Shown here in pieces: positions 1 through 7,089 of a stretch of 8,372 nucleotides of DNA. Within the stretch, counting starts at the first letter, position 1; every line of letters begins with the position of its first letter. Where the stretch lies: NCBI GenBank assembly GCA_030618905.1, contig JAUXCL010000097.1, positions 1 to 8,372 on the forward strand, in the 5' to 3' direction. The translations under genes and the position numbers were made by a program. This DNA comes from Bacteroidales bacterium (GTDB lineage Bacteria > Bacteroidota > Bacteroidia > Bacteroidales > B18-G4). The notes under the pieces are model-generated. The model did not search any database and was not told the origin of the DNA. It worked only from the letters and a program-made list of their open reading frames with translations.

Positions 1-803
1 AATACCGGACTCCCGCTATGATTGTGGGTGCCAAACTGGCAGAAAAGTTGAATGCCAGGTTAGGATCAAAAATTGTAATCACCATACAAAACATTGACAA
101 TGAGATCTCCTATGGCTTATACCGGGTATCTGGTATTTACAAAACCAGCAATACGATGTTTGACGAAATGCATGTTTTCGTCCGGAATGAAAGCCTGGTA
201 TCCCTGATCGGGATTGATGCTGAAGACGCCTCAGAAATAGCCATTCTGCTGGAAAATAACGATTTAACCGACAATATAACTTTGGCTGTGAAAGATAAAT
301 TAGATGGTTTGAGTGTCAGGTCATGGAAAGAAGTGGATCCTGCATTGCTGGCTTTTCTTGCCATGATGGACCAGTTTGCTTATATCCTGGTGCTCATCAT
401 TCTGCTTGCCCTTACATTTGGCATAGTCAACGCCATGCTGATGTCAGTACTTGAAAGAAGCAGGGAGATCGGAATGCTGATGGCCCTGGGGATGAATCGC
501 AGAAGGATATTTCTGATGATCGTGATGGAAACTATATTCATGTCCTTAACAGGAGCCATAATAGGTATTGTGTTGAGCGTAGTATCTATCAGTTTTACAG
601 GTCTGTACGGTATCAACTTTGCCAGTTGGGCCGAGGGGCTTGAGGCTTTTGGGTACACCGCATTTGTATATCCTCAAATCGAAACAGCTTTTTATATTAC
701 GATAGGTATCATAGTAGTCATCACAGCTGCATTGGCGTCCATATGGCCGGCCAGGAAAGCTTTGAAAATAAACCCGGCATCAGCCATCAGGGAAGACCTA
801 TAA
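1..803 (+). CDS. ABC transporter permease, FtsX/MacB (LolC/E-like) family, 5'-truncated by window edge
   Basis: This is the C-terminal part of an inner-membrane permease of the FtsX/MacB superfamily, whose members use ATP hydrolysis to drive periplasmic movements rather than classical substrate channelling. The frame is open to the left edge (codons from base 3 read YRTPA before the first Met at 18), so that Met is internal. Numbering from it, residues 1-110 resemble the end of a MacB-type periplasmic core domain. Three hydrophobic segments follow at about 121-143, 168-195 and 224-243. The family's cytoplasmic coupling motif is present (ERSREIGMLMALGMNRRRIF, 146-165), as is the conserved tail PARKALKINPASAIRE. 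Full-length relatives are roughly 400 aa, so about the first third is missing, including the first membrane helix. The next gene starts 3 bp after the stop, and the likely partner ATPase is encoded two genes downstream. The family call is firm; the substrate (lipoprotein, lipid or other) cannot be told from sequence. Confidence 0.9.
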   Translation, partial: YRTPAMIVGAKLAEKLNARLGSKIVITIQNIDNEISYGLYRVSGIYKTSNTMFDEMHVFVRNESLVSLIGIDAEDASEIAILLENNDLTDNITLAVKDKLDGLSVRSWKEVDPALLAFLAMMDQFAYILVLIILLALTFGIVNAMLMSVLERSREIGMLMALGMNRRRIFLMIVMETIFMSLTGAIIGIVLSVVSISFTGLYGINFASWAEGLEAFGYTAFVYPQIETAFYITIGIIVVITAALASIWPARKALKINPASAIREDL

Positions 804-806
804 AAG

Positions 807-2468
807 ATGAAAATAAAAAACCCATATCTGTTCATTCTTTTGGCCCTGTTTATTGGACTGGAATGTTATGCCCAGCAAAGGACCTGGGATGAAGAGAAGT
901 ACGAGGGATACCGTGAACGCCTGCGTTTGCATTTCATGGCAGGTATCGGACCTGAAATGGGCATGAGTATCCCGGCCATGTCCTGGGATACGGTAAATGG
1001 CATTGTGAAATGGTCAGACTGTACCATTGACCATGGCCATTACCTCAGTGTTCTGGGCTCTGAATATAAGATCCTGTCGGCGCAAGGAAAAGGCACAGAT
1101 GAGACTGTCAGAGAGTTGTTCTACGCATTATACGCTTTGAACCGGCTCGACTATTTTGCGGAATACTATTTTGACGGAGAAAAAAGCCTCAATGGTTTTT
1201 TTGTCAGGGATGATGTTTCCGAAGACTCGCTGGACATGGAAGAGGTACTTGCACGCCTGAATGAGAACTTACCTTATTATATGATTGATTCCCTGGCATC
1301 CGATTATATGGAAGCTGAACCCAGGCTGAAAGAAGAAAGCCTGGATCAGGCCATTATGTTGATTACGGGATTGGGCATGGTGATTCAATGTGTCCCACCA
1401 GAGCTGGTGTATTATGAAGGCCGTAACCCTTTGCCATTCCAGGACTTTGAATTGTCCATTCAACAGGAAGCTGAAAATATCATCACGCGTATTGTAAATT
1501 ACATGAAGGAAGGTGATACTGTTGTTGTCGGGCTCAATATTAATGATCCCAATTTATTGGGAGTCCAGGGCCTGAACTGGGATTTCATCATCAAGAATCC
1601 GGTGACTTACGAGGAAGTATTTCGTGGCGCTAATGCTTTCTTTTTATCCACAGGTATTGTTGGCAGCAAATATTGGCTAACGGGTCAGGAGTCTCCCACC
1701 ACCGATACCTTTAATCAGCAAACTGCTTTGGGTGTATTTTTGGCACTGGAGAACCTGATTTTACCAAATTTTCAGGATTTGAAAGTGCTCAATCTGGATG
1801 CCATGTCGAATATTTGGCCTGAAGGCATGCAGCAAGATACCTCATTCACAAATTATAATGCTCAAATAATTGGGCCCAGGTCACAAACTCAAGGCTACGA
1901 ATGGGTACCCATGTTGCACCAGGTAGTATTTGGAAGCCGGAATTACCTGATGAGCGCTGTGCCACCTGACACCTTATATTACAATGACCCTGAAGGATAC
2001 TATGAATACTTGCTGAACATGGCTCCTGAAGAAGGACCATACAATTATAATGATAGTATTTATCCGAACTGGGAGTGGTCATCCACATCCCGCACCATAC
2101 ACCCTGAACGGCGGGGACAACTGAACACCGCCTTTACCGGTCATTATAATGGTCTGGATTACATGCTTTTCCGGAATCTACTCGTCTTAAATTTCCAATT
2201 ACCAGTGATGATACCTGAACCGGAGCAAGGCCATGTTCATATTTACCCCAATCCAAGTTCCGGAGAGATCTGTATTGATCTTGATCCAAATACATCTAAA
2301 ACTGCCATCAGGATAATCAATTCCTCTGGTCAATTGGTTTGGAGCCAGGAGCAAATTAAGAATCACCATAATCGGGTCAATTTAAGTAATCACCCGCCCG
2401 GCATCTATATTGTCCAGCTGGTGAGTAATCATAAAATCAAACAATATCAAAAAATAATCATCCTATAA
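807..2468 (+). CDS. Secreted protein of unknown function with type IX secretion C-terminal sorting domain
   Basis: I do not recognise the main domain. The N-terminus is a clear Sec signal peptide: basic MKIK, hydrophobic core 7-18, and likely cleavage near CYAQ-Q (residues 22-24). The C-terminal 77 residues (477-553) form a T9SS type A sorting domain, with YPNPSSG (480-486), a central strand IRIINSSGQLVW, PPGIYIVQLV (534-543) and the terminal QKIIIL. The product should cross the outer membrane through the type IX system and be released or anchored. The 24-476 body looks mainly helical and aromatic-rich. Notable stretches are DHGHYLSVLGSEY (75-87), ELFYALYALNRLDYFAEYY (103-121), GFFVRDDV (130-137) and GHYNGLDYMLFRNLLVLNF (445-463). 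The ALNRLD and GFFVRDDV pieces recall alpha/alpha-barrel carbohydrate-active enzymes, but only weakly. The gene sits 3 bp after the permease and 12 bp before the ATPase, so it is probably co-transcribed and functionally linked. The ATG at 807 is supported by the signal peptide directly after it. Confidence 0.85.
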   Translation: MKIKNPYLFILLALFIGLECYAQQRTWDEEKYEGYRERLRLHFMAGIGPEMGMSIPAMSWDTVNGIVKWSDCTIDHGHYLSVLGSEYKILSAQGKGTDETVRELFYALYALNRLDYFAEYYFDGEKSLNGFFVRDDVSEDSLDMEEVLARLNENLPYYMIDSLASDYMEAEPRLKEESLDQAIMLITGLGMVIQCVPPELVYYEGRNPLPFQDFELSIQQEAENIITRIVNYMKEGDTVVVGLNINDPNLLGVQGLNWDFIIKNPVTYEEVFRGANAFFLSTGIVGSKYWLTGQESPTTDTFNQQTALGVFLALENLILPNFQDLKVLNLDAMSNIWPEGMQQDTSFTNYNAQIIGPRSQTQGYEWVPMLHQVVFGSRNYLMSAVPPDTLYYNDPEGYYEYLLNMAPEEGPYNYNDSIYPNWEWSSTSRTIHPERRGQLNTAFTGHYNGLDYMLFRNLLVLNFQLPVMIPEPEQGHVHIYPNPSSGEICIDLDPNTSKTAIRIINSSGQLVWSQEQIKNHHNRVNLSNHPPGIYIVQLVSNHKIKQYQKIIIL

Positions 2469-2480
2469 ATCCATAATAAA

Positions 2481-3164
2481 ATGGCTGTAATAGAAGTTAA
2501 AAATCTGCACAAAGTCTACAAGGAAACCAAGATCCCGGTTTATGCTGTAAACGGGATTGATATAAACTTTGAAGAAGGCGAATTTACGGCAGTTGTAGGA
2601 CCATCCGGGTCGGGGAAAACCACCTTTCTCAATATGGTTGGCGGCCTGGATAAACCCTCTGAAGGTGAAGTAATTATCGATGGCACCAATATCTCAACAT
2701 TGAGATCCGGGAAGTTGATAGATTTCAGGTTGCATAATATCGGCTTTGTATTTCAGTCTTATAACCTGATCCCTGTGCTGACTGCCATGGAGAATGTCGC
2801 TTTTATCATGCAATTGCAAGGTTGGTCAAAAGAGAAACGCAAACAAAGGGCTAAGGAGTTGTTGGAAAATGTAGGCATAGGCGATAAACTGGATAACCGG
2901 CCCGGCAATTTGTCGGGTGGTCAGCAACAGCGCGTTGCCGTGGCAAGGGCATTGGCAACAAAACCCAAGTTTATCCTCGCTGATGAGCCCACGGCAAACC
3001 TGGATTCAAAAGCTACAAGAGAATTACTGGACATGATGCAAAAGATGAATGAAGAATCTAAGATCACATTTATCTTTGCCACTCATGACCAGCGTGTGAT
3101 GGACAAAGCCAGGCGAATTGTGACTATCGATGATGGAAAAGTGGTCAGCGACATCTCAAAATAA
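2481..3164 (+). CDS. ABC transporter ATP-binding protein, LolD/MacB type
   Basis: This is the cytoplasmic ATPase of an ABC system, expected to dimerise and power the FtsX-type permease encoded at the left edge. All nucleotide-binding motifs are intact: Walker A GPSGSGKTT (40-48), Q-loop Gln92 in FVFQSYNL, signature LSGGQ (144-148), Walker B FILADEP (164-170), D-loop NLD (173-175) and switch His202 in ATHD. The 227-aa length, the opening IEVKNLHKVYKE, and FQSYNLIPVLTAMENV match the LolD/MacB-N/FtsE branch, whose members pair with separate FtsX-fold permeases. It carries no fused membrane domain, unlike MacB itself. The ATG follows the preceding stop by 12 bp, with no Shine-Dalgarno sequence, as is common in Bacteroidota. 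The following barrel gene begins 12 bp after this stop. Enzyme class is certain; whether it is a true LolD (lipoprotein release) is open, so no gene symbol is given. Confidence 0.95.
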   Translation: MAVIEVKNLHKVYKETKIPVYAVNGIDINFEEGEFTAVVGPSGSGKTTFLNMVGGLDKPSEGEVIIDGTNISTLRSGKLIDFRLHNIGFVFQSYNLIPVLTAMENVAFIMQLQGWSKEKRKQRAKELLENVGIGDKLDNRPGNLSGGQQQRVAVARALATKPKFILADEPTANLDSKATRELLDMMQKMNEESKITFIFATHDQRVMDKARRIVTIDDGKVVSDISK

Positions 3165-3176
3165 TTGCGATCAATC

Positions 3177-4337
3177 ATGAAAAAGGTAATCCTAAGCGGC
3201 TTTTTTGCCATGCTGATCACACTTTCTGTTGCCCAGCAAAAGCAAAGGAAGTATACCCTGAATGGATACCTTGAAGGAATGGGAACAGTCTGGATCCAGG
3301 ATTTTGACAGGCAGTGGTATACCATGAGCACCATTACCAACAGGTTGGATTTCAGATGGTATCCTCATCAAAACCTGGACATACATATCGGGATGAGGAA
3401 TATCATCAATTTCGGACAGATGGTATATGAGTTTTATCCCCATTATCATGATGTTGCCGTGTTTGATTTCGGATGGGCAGATATGACCTACAGCCTGGTC
3501 AATGACAGTTCCGTTTTTATGTTCACCAATTTTGACAGGGCCAATATCAGATACAATAAAGGAAATTTTGAGACCATTATCGGTCGTCAGCGTATCAACT
3601 GGGGATTGAATATGGTTTGGAACCCCAACGACATCTTTAACACCTATAATTACTTCGATTTCAATTACATAGAACGGCCGGGCTGTGATGCCATCAGGGT
3701 ACAATACTACACCGGAATGGTTTCCTCCATTGATGCAGGATTCAAAGTTGACCACAGGGGAAAAATTACAGGTGCGGCCATGTACAAATTTAACCATTGG
3801 AATTACGATTTGCAGTTCCTGGGGGGATATATGACAGGAGATGTAGTCCTGGGTACCGGGTGGTCGGGACAGATCCATGGTGCCGGGTTCAGCGGGGAAC
3901 TATCTTATTTCCATTCAGCTGAAAATTTCGGCGACTCAACAGGAGAGATTGTAGCCTCGATTGGTTTTAATTATGCTTTCCGCAACGGACTCAGACTGGA
4001 TTTTTCAACCCTGCTGAATACTGCAGGTACCACAGGTCCGGCGGGGATCGGACCTGCACTCATTGTAAGAAGGGAAATTTCCGCAAAGACATTCAGCAGG
4101 GCCAGGCATACGCTCTTTGGGTCAGCGACCTACCAGGTCTCCCCTTTGATTTTGGCTACACTGGCCGGTATGTGGAACCCAAATGATAAATCTACCTTCG
4201 TTGGTCCTTCAATCGAGTTCTCCCTTACCCAGAACATCTCCCTCCTTGGATTGGCACAAATTTTCATCGGAAATCCGGGCACTGAATTTGGTGGCTACGG
4301 AAGCATGTACTTTTTACGCCTGAAATGGTCGTTTTAA
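3177..4337 (+). CDS. Outer-membrane beta-barrel protein, DUF1302/porin-like
   Basis: This 386-aa protein is predicted to be an outer-membrane barrel. The ATG at 3177 is preferred because a signal peptide follows directly (MKKVILSGFFAMLITLSVAQ, cleavage near Ala19). A TTG at 3165, four codons upstream and abutting the previous stop, is possible but would add MRSI before the signal. The mature part is rich in alternating aromatic strands separated by Gly/Asn/Asp turns, and it ends in YFLRLKWSF, with the C-terminal Phe typical of barrels recognised by BamA. A central motif, GRQRINWG (136-143) then WNPNDIFN (148-155), resembles the GRQ-WG...P-D-N signature of DUF1302-type and related outer-membrane proteins, some of which accompany inner-membrane exporters. 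As the last gene of the ABC operon, it may be the outer-membrane partner of that machine. No terminator-like hairpin follows. The barrel is confident; the DUF1302 link is from motif memory; the partner role is inferred from context. Confidence 0.82.
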   Translation: MKKVILSGFFAMLITLSVAQQKQRKYTLNGYLEGMGTVWIQDFDRQWYTMSTITNRLDFRWYPHQNLDIHIGMRNIINFGQMVYEFYPHYHDVAVFDFGWADMTYSLVNDSSVFMFTNFDRANIRYNKGNFETIIGRQRINWGLNMVWNPNDIFNTYNYFDFNYIERPGCDAIRVQYYTGMVSSIDAGFKVDHRGKITGAAMYKFNHWNYDLQFLGGYMTGDVVLGTGWSGQIHGAGFSGELSYFHSAENFGDSTGEIVASIGFNYAFRNGLRLDFSTLLNTAGTTGPAGIGPALIVRREISAKTFSRARHTLFGSATYQVSPLILATLAGMWNPNDKSTFVGPSIEFSLTQNISLLGLAQIFIGNPGTEFGGYGSMYFLRLKWSF

Positions 4338-4358
4338 GTGAAAAAAAAATATTTTATA

Positions 4359-4389
4359 TTGTATATATCAAAAGAAAATTCTAATTTTG
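4359..4389 (+). promoter_or_regulatory. Putative Bacteroidota-type promoter for rpsO
   Basis: A TAATTTTG element (4382-4389) matches the Bacteroidota -7 consensus TAnnTTTG exactly, and a TTG (4359-4361) lies 20 bp upstream as a -33 element. Transcription would start around 4395, giving a leader of roughly 25-30 nt before the rpsO ATG. It lies in the 85-bp A/T-rich gap after the barrel gene, where it would separate the housekeeping block from the envelope operon. Read-through from upstream remains possible because no terminator is visible. Confidence 0.7.
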
Positions 4390-4410
4390 CAGCCCTAAAA
4401 TAAAAAACTG

Positions 4411-4424
4411 ATAATAGTTATTAT
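4411..4424 (+). promoter_or_regulatory. A/T inverted repeat overlapping the rpsO start codon
   Basis: ATAATA (4411-4416) and TATTAT (4419-4424) are perfect inverted arms separated by GT. The right arm includes the first two bases of the rpsO ATG. In RNA the arms could form a weak A/U hairpin with a 4-nt loop covering the start codon. S15 represses its own mRNA in several other bacteria through leader structures, so autoregulation is conceivable. An all-A/T dyad in A/T-rich DNA can also arise by chance. Confidence 0.25.
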
Positions 4425-4692
4425 GTATTTAACAGCGGAGACAAAGAAAGATTTTTTTAAGGAATATGGGAAATCAGAGTTTGACACAGGTTCTGCAGAA
4501 GGGCAAATAGCATTATTCACATTTCGCATCAAGCATCTTACCGAACACCTGAAAGCAAACAAAAAGGACAATGTCACCAAGCGTTATCTTGTATTGATGG
4601 TTGGTAAAAGAAGAAGATTGCTGGATTATTTAAAGAAAAAAGACATTGAAAGGTACAGGGCAATTATCAAGAGGCTAGGTATCAGGAAGTAA
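4423..4692 (+). CDS. rpsO: 30S ribosomal protein S15
   Basis: S15 is a primary 16S rRNA-binding protein of the small-subunit platform and helps form an inter-subunit bridge. The 89-aa length is exactly typical, and the ATG at 4423 gives the usual start. Family landmarks are FDTGSAEGQIALFTFRIKHLTEH (20-42), where DTGS-E-Q is the conserved loop, then GKRRRLLDYLKKKD (61-74) and the end RLGIRK. In the usually well-conserved rRNA-contacting stretch KDHHSRRGL this protein has KDNVTKRYL: Asp49 is kept, Thr52 replaces Ser, and histidines common elsewhere become Asn46 and Asn50. As I recall, Bacteroidota S15 proteins generally diverge here, so this is probably a lineage feature rather than damage. It has its own promoter and is followed by a terminator and then pnp, the order also found in Escherichia coli. 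Confidence 0.98.
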   Translation: MYLTAETKKDFFKEYGKSEFDTGSAEGQIALFTFRIKHLTEHLKANKKDNVTKRYLVLMVGKRRRLLDYLKKKDIERYRAIIKRLGIRK

Positions 4693-4711
4693 AAAATATT
4701 TATTACACCAG

Positions 4712-4738
4712 AAAAGGCAATTCACATTGCCTTTTTTT
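4712..4738 (+). terminator. Rho-independent terminator after rpsO
   Basis: A 10-bp stem (arms 4712-4721 and 4726-4735, core AGGCAAT/ATTGCCT) is closed by a TCAC tetraloop (4722-4725). Seven T residues (4732-4738) overlap the 3' arm. It begins 19 bp after the rpsO stop and would separate most rpsO transcripts from pnp. The A-tract facing the T-tract could let it act on the other strand too, but no convergent gene is present. Confidence 0.85.
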
Positions 4739-4745
4739 ATATTTC
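4738..4745 (+). promoter_or_regulatory. Candidate -7 element for pnp, abutting the terminator
   Basis: TATATTTC (4738-4745) differs from the Bacteroidota TAnnTTTG -7 element only in the last base and lies 31 bp before the pnp ATG. It starts inside the T-tract of the rpsO terminator. No TTG is found at the proper -33 distance, so this is a weak candidate. It is listed because pnp otherwise has no visible promoter downstream of a strong terminator. Confidence 0.3.
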
Positions 4746-4775
4746 AGATAACAACATTCATTTAATATATTTAAA

Positions 4776-6917
4776 ATGACCAATAAAGGAATTGTGAAAT
4801 CGTTCCCACTAGATGATAAAAGGACGATTTCAATTGAAACAGGACGGCTGGCAAGACAAGCAGATGGATCTGCAGTAGTTAAGTTCGGCAATACTATGAT
4901 CCTCGCTACTGTGGTAGCAAGGGAAGAAGCAGCTGAGCATATTGATTTTATGCCACTAACCGTAGAATACAAAGAAAAATACGCCGCTACCGGGAAGTTC
5001 CCCGGAGGTTTCTTTAAAAGAGAAGCCCGGCCATCAGAACATGAAATATTAATCTCCAGGCTCGTCGACCGTGCCTTAAGGCCTTTATTTCCGGATGATT
5101 ATCGTTGCGAAACACAGGTGATGATCACATTGATTTCCGGAGATAAAGATGATGCACCTGATGCATTGGCAGCGCTTGCTGCTTCTTCTGCATTGGCAGT
5201 ATCAAAGATACCTTTTAATGGTCCGATTTCTGAAGTCAGGGTTGCAAAGATCAACGGTGATTTTGTAATCAACCCATCCATATTGGAACAAAGCGAGGCC
5301 AGCCTGAATATGATTGTGGCTGCTACAATAGATAACATTTTAATGGTGGAAGGTGAGATGAAGGAAGTCAGTGAAGAAGAGATGCTGGAAGCCATCAAAG
5401 TAGCCCACGAAGCTGTAAAAACACAGTGCAAAGCCCAGATAGAACTTGCTGATATGGTTGAAGGCGCTGCTGACAAACGTGAATTTGATGAAGAAATTGT
5501 TGATGAAGAACTCAAAGAAAAGCTAATTGCTGAGACCGGAGATAAGGTATATGAAATTGCCCGTGCCTTCATCAGTAACAAGCATGAAAGAGGCGTAAAA
5601 TTTAAAGAGGTCAGGGACGAATTTATTGAGCAGATCCCGGAAGAAGAACAAGAAGAAAAAGTACCATTGGTGAAGAAGTATTTCCACGACCTGCATAAGG
5701 ATGTGGTCAGGAAAATGGTGCTTAATGAAAGGATCAGGCTTGACGGGAGGAAACTTGATGAGATCAGGGATATTTGGTGTGAGGTAGATTACCTGCCTGC
5801 CGCCCATGGATCTGCCATCTTTACCAGGGGTGAAACTCAATCACTGGTAACGACTACCCTTGGCACTAAGCTTGACGAGCAAGTGATTGATGGAGCCGTA
5901 ATTGAAGGCAAGAGTGATTTTATCCTGCATTATAATTTCCCGGGATTTTCAACCGGAGAAGTAAAGCCTATCAGGGGCACCAGTAGAAGGGAAATCGGAC
6001 ATGGAAACCTGGCAATGAGGGCATTGAAGAATATGATACCTGACGGGGAAGACAATCCTTATACCATCAGGTTGGTTTCTGATATCCTTGAATCCAACGG
6101 ATCATCATCAATGGCTTCTGTATGTGGCGGAACACTGTCGCTGATGGATGCCGGAGTTAAGATACATAAACCTGTTTCAGGTATCGCCATGGGACTGATC
6201 TCAGACGCTGAGAACGGAAAATATGCCATTTTATCTGATATCCTGGGTGATGAAGATCACCTTGGTGATATGGACTTCAAGGTAACCGGAACAAAAGATG
6301 GTATTACCGCCTGTCAAATGGACATTAAGGTTGACGGCCTGCCATATGAGATACTTCAAGAAGCATTGGAACAAGCCAGGAAAGGCAGGTTGCACATCCT
6401 GGATGTGATGAAAGAAACAATTGCAGAACCAAGGGAAGATTATAAGCCCCATGTACCAAGGATAGAAAAGATGATCGTCCCCAAAGAATTCATCGGTGCC
6501 ATCATCGGACCATCAGGAAAGATTATCCAGGAGATCCAAAAGGAAACCAATACCACCATTGTTATTGAAGAAGAAGGAGAAAATGGTATTGTGGATATTG
6601 TTTCCAGCGATAAAGAATCCATTGTTGCAGCAAAAGAATGGATCCAGAAGATCGTAGCAGTTCCGGAAGTAGGAGAAATTTATGAAGGTACAGTCAAAAC
6701 CATTACCACTTTTGGTGCCTTCATCGAAATATTACCTGGAAAAGATGGTTTGCTTCACATTTCAGAAATTGACTGGAGAAGGTTAAAAACTGTTGAAGAA
6801 GTACTTAAGGAAGGCGAAAAGGTAAAAGTCAAACTCATAGGTGTTGACAATAAAACCGGCAAACTTAAATTATCCCGCAAAGTATTGCTGCCAAACCCAC
6901 ATAAAGAGGAGAATTAA
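4776..6917 (+). CDS. pnp: Polyribonucleotide nucleotidyltransferase (PNPase)
   Basis: PNPase degrades RNA 3' to 5' by phosphorolysis, releasing nucleoside diphosphates, and works as a ring-shaped trimer in the cytoplasm. At 713 aa it is full length (E. coli 711). Domains in order: first RNase PH-like domain (about 10-145) with the FFKREARPSEHE loop (79-90); helical linker (about 150-310, very acidic); second RNase PH-like catalytic domain (about 320-555); KH domain (about 562-625) with GPSGK (578-582) in IIGPSGKII; and S1 domain (about 633-702). Phosphate-site residues Arg404/Arg405 (RREIGHG) and Ser443-445 (NGSSSMASVCG) are present, as are catalytic Asp494, Asp500 and Lys502 in GDEDHLGDMDFK. 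The first loop reads FFKR rather than FFRR, a conservative change. Almost nothing follows the S1 domain. The enzyme looks fully active. Linkage with rpsO is widespread in bacteria. The ATG at 4776 fits the family N-terminus. Confidence 0.98.
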   Translation: MTNKGIVKSFPLDDKRTISIETGRLARQADGSAVVKFGNTMILATVVAREEAAEHIDFMPLTVEYKEKYAATGKFPGGFFKREARPSEHEILISRLVDRALRPLFPDDYRCETQVMITLISGDKDDAPDALAALAASSALAVSKIPFNGPISEVRVAKINGDFVINPSILEQSEASLNMIVAATIDNILMVEGEMKEVSEEEMLEAIKVAHEAVKTQCKAQIELADMVEGAADKREFDEEIVDEELKEKLIAETGDKVYEIARAFISNKHERGVKFKEVRDEFIEQIPEEEQEEKVPLVKKYFHDLHKDVVRKMVLNERIRLDGRKLDEIRDIWCEVDYLPAAHGSAIFTRGETQSLVTTTLGTKLDEQVIDGAVIEGKSDFILHYNFPGFSTGEVKPIRGTSRREIGHGNLAMRALKNMIPDGEDNPYTIRLVSDILESNGSSSMASVCGGTLSLMDAGVKIHKPVSGIAMGLISDAENGKYAILSDILGDEDHLGDMDFKVTGTKDGITACQMDIKVDGLPYEILQEALEQARKGRLHILDVMKETIAEPREDYKPHVPRIEKMIVPKEFIGAIIGPSGKIIQEIQKETNTTIVIEEEGENGIVDIVSSDKESIVAAKEWIQKIVAVPEVGEIYEGTVKTITTFGAFIEILPGKDGLLHISEIDWRRLKTVEEVLKEGEKVKVKLIGVDNKTGKLKLSRKVLLPNPHKEEN

Positions 6918-7089
6918 TGTAACTAATTTGACTGATCTATCGTAAGAATTCAAGCAAAACAAACACACACAGAGCTTTTGAACTAATTGATAATCAGAAG
7001 TTCTACTACATTACTAGAGTTTACTACAATCTGTTTAGGTTGTTTATTGCGATCCAAATGAAACCCAAATTATTAATCAAACAATTCCT
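6918..7089 (+). promoter_or_regulatory. pnp-rpoD intergenic leader, promoter not resolved
   Basis: This 172-bp A/T-rich gap precedes the sigma-factor gene. I see no terminator hairpin after pnp, so pnp and rpoD may share transcripts. No good TTG plus TAnnTTTG pair is visible: TAATTTG (6924-6930) is one base short in the spacer, and TAGGTTGT (7036-7043) has two mismatches. The gap contains three imperfect 10-bp repeats and a short upstream ORF, listed separately. Confidence 0.4.
7001..7030 (+). repeat. Three imperfect 10-bp tandem repeats upstream of rpoD
   Basis: Three consecutive 10-mers read TTCTACTACA, TTACTAGAGT and TTACTACAAT. Units 2 and 3 agree at 8 of 10 positions; unit 1 shares the TACTACA heptamer with unit 3, shifted by two bases. 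A 10-bp period puts equivalent faces on the same side of the DNA helix, as in some operators. The array is short and could be chance in A/T-rich sequence. Confidence 0.4.

Noticed and set aside
18..20. ATG at 18 as the true start of the permease gene
   Set aside because: The frame is open to the window edge, and the protein lacks the first membrane helix and most of the periplasmic domain normal for the family, so this Met is internal.
852..878. Possible lipobox at Cys20 of the T9SS protein signal (GLEC)
   Set aside because: Glu immediately before Cys and Gly at -3 do not fit the lipobox; the site near YAQ-Q fits signal peptidase I and a type IX cargo.
3192..3878. 228-codon open frame on the minus strand inside the barrel gene
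   Set aside because: It lies wholly opposite a convincing barrel gene, has no recognisable motif, and its composition looks like a reverse-complement shadow.
4338..4360. A-tract followed by ATATTTTATATT as a terminator of the envelope operon
   Set aside because: The potential stem is only A/T pairs with no G/C core; it would not form a stable terminator hairpin.
5099..5581. 160-codon minus-strand open frame inside pnp
   Set aside because: Low-complexity Ser/Ala-rich product opposite an intact, highly conserved PNPase sequence; a shadow.
6904..6922. AGGAG followed by ATG-TAA at the end of pnp, resembling a minimal start-stop ORF
   Set aside because: AGGAG comes from the pnp codons for Glu-Glu, the ATG overlaps the pnp stop, and the following codon is TAA, so nothing is encoded; most likely coincidental.
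6980..7003. GAACT...AGTTC inverted repeat in the rpoD leader
   Set aside because: Only 5-bp arms with a 14-nt spacer in A/T-rich sequence and no T-tract; not distinguishable from chance.
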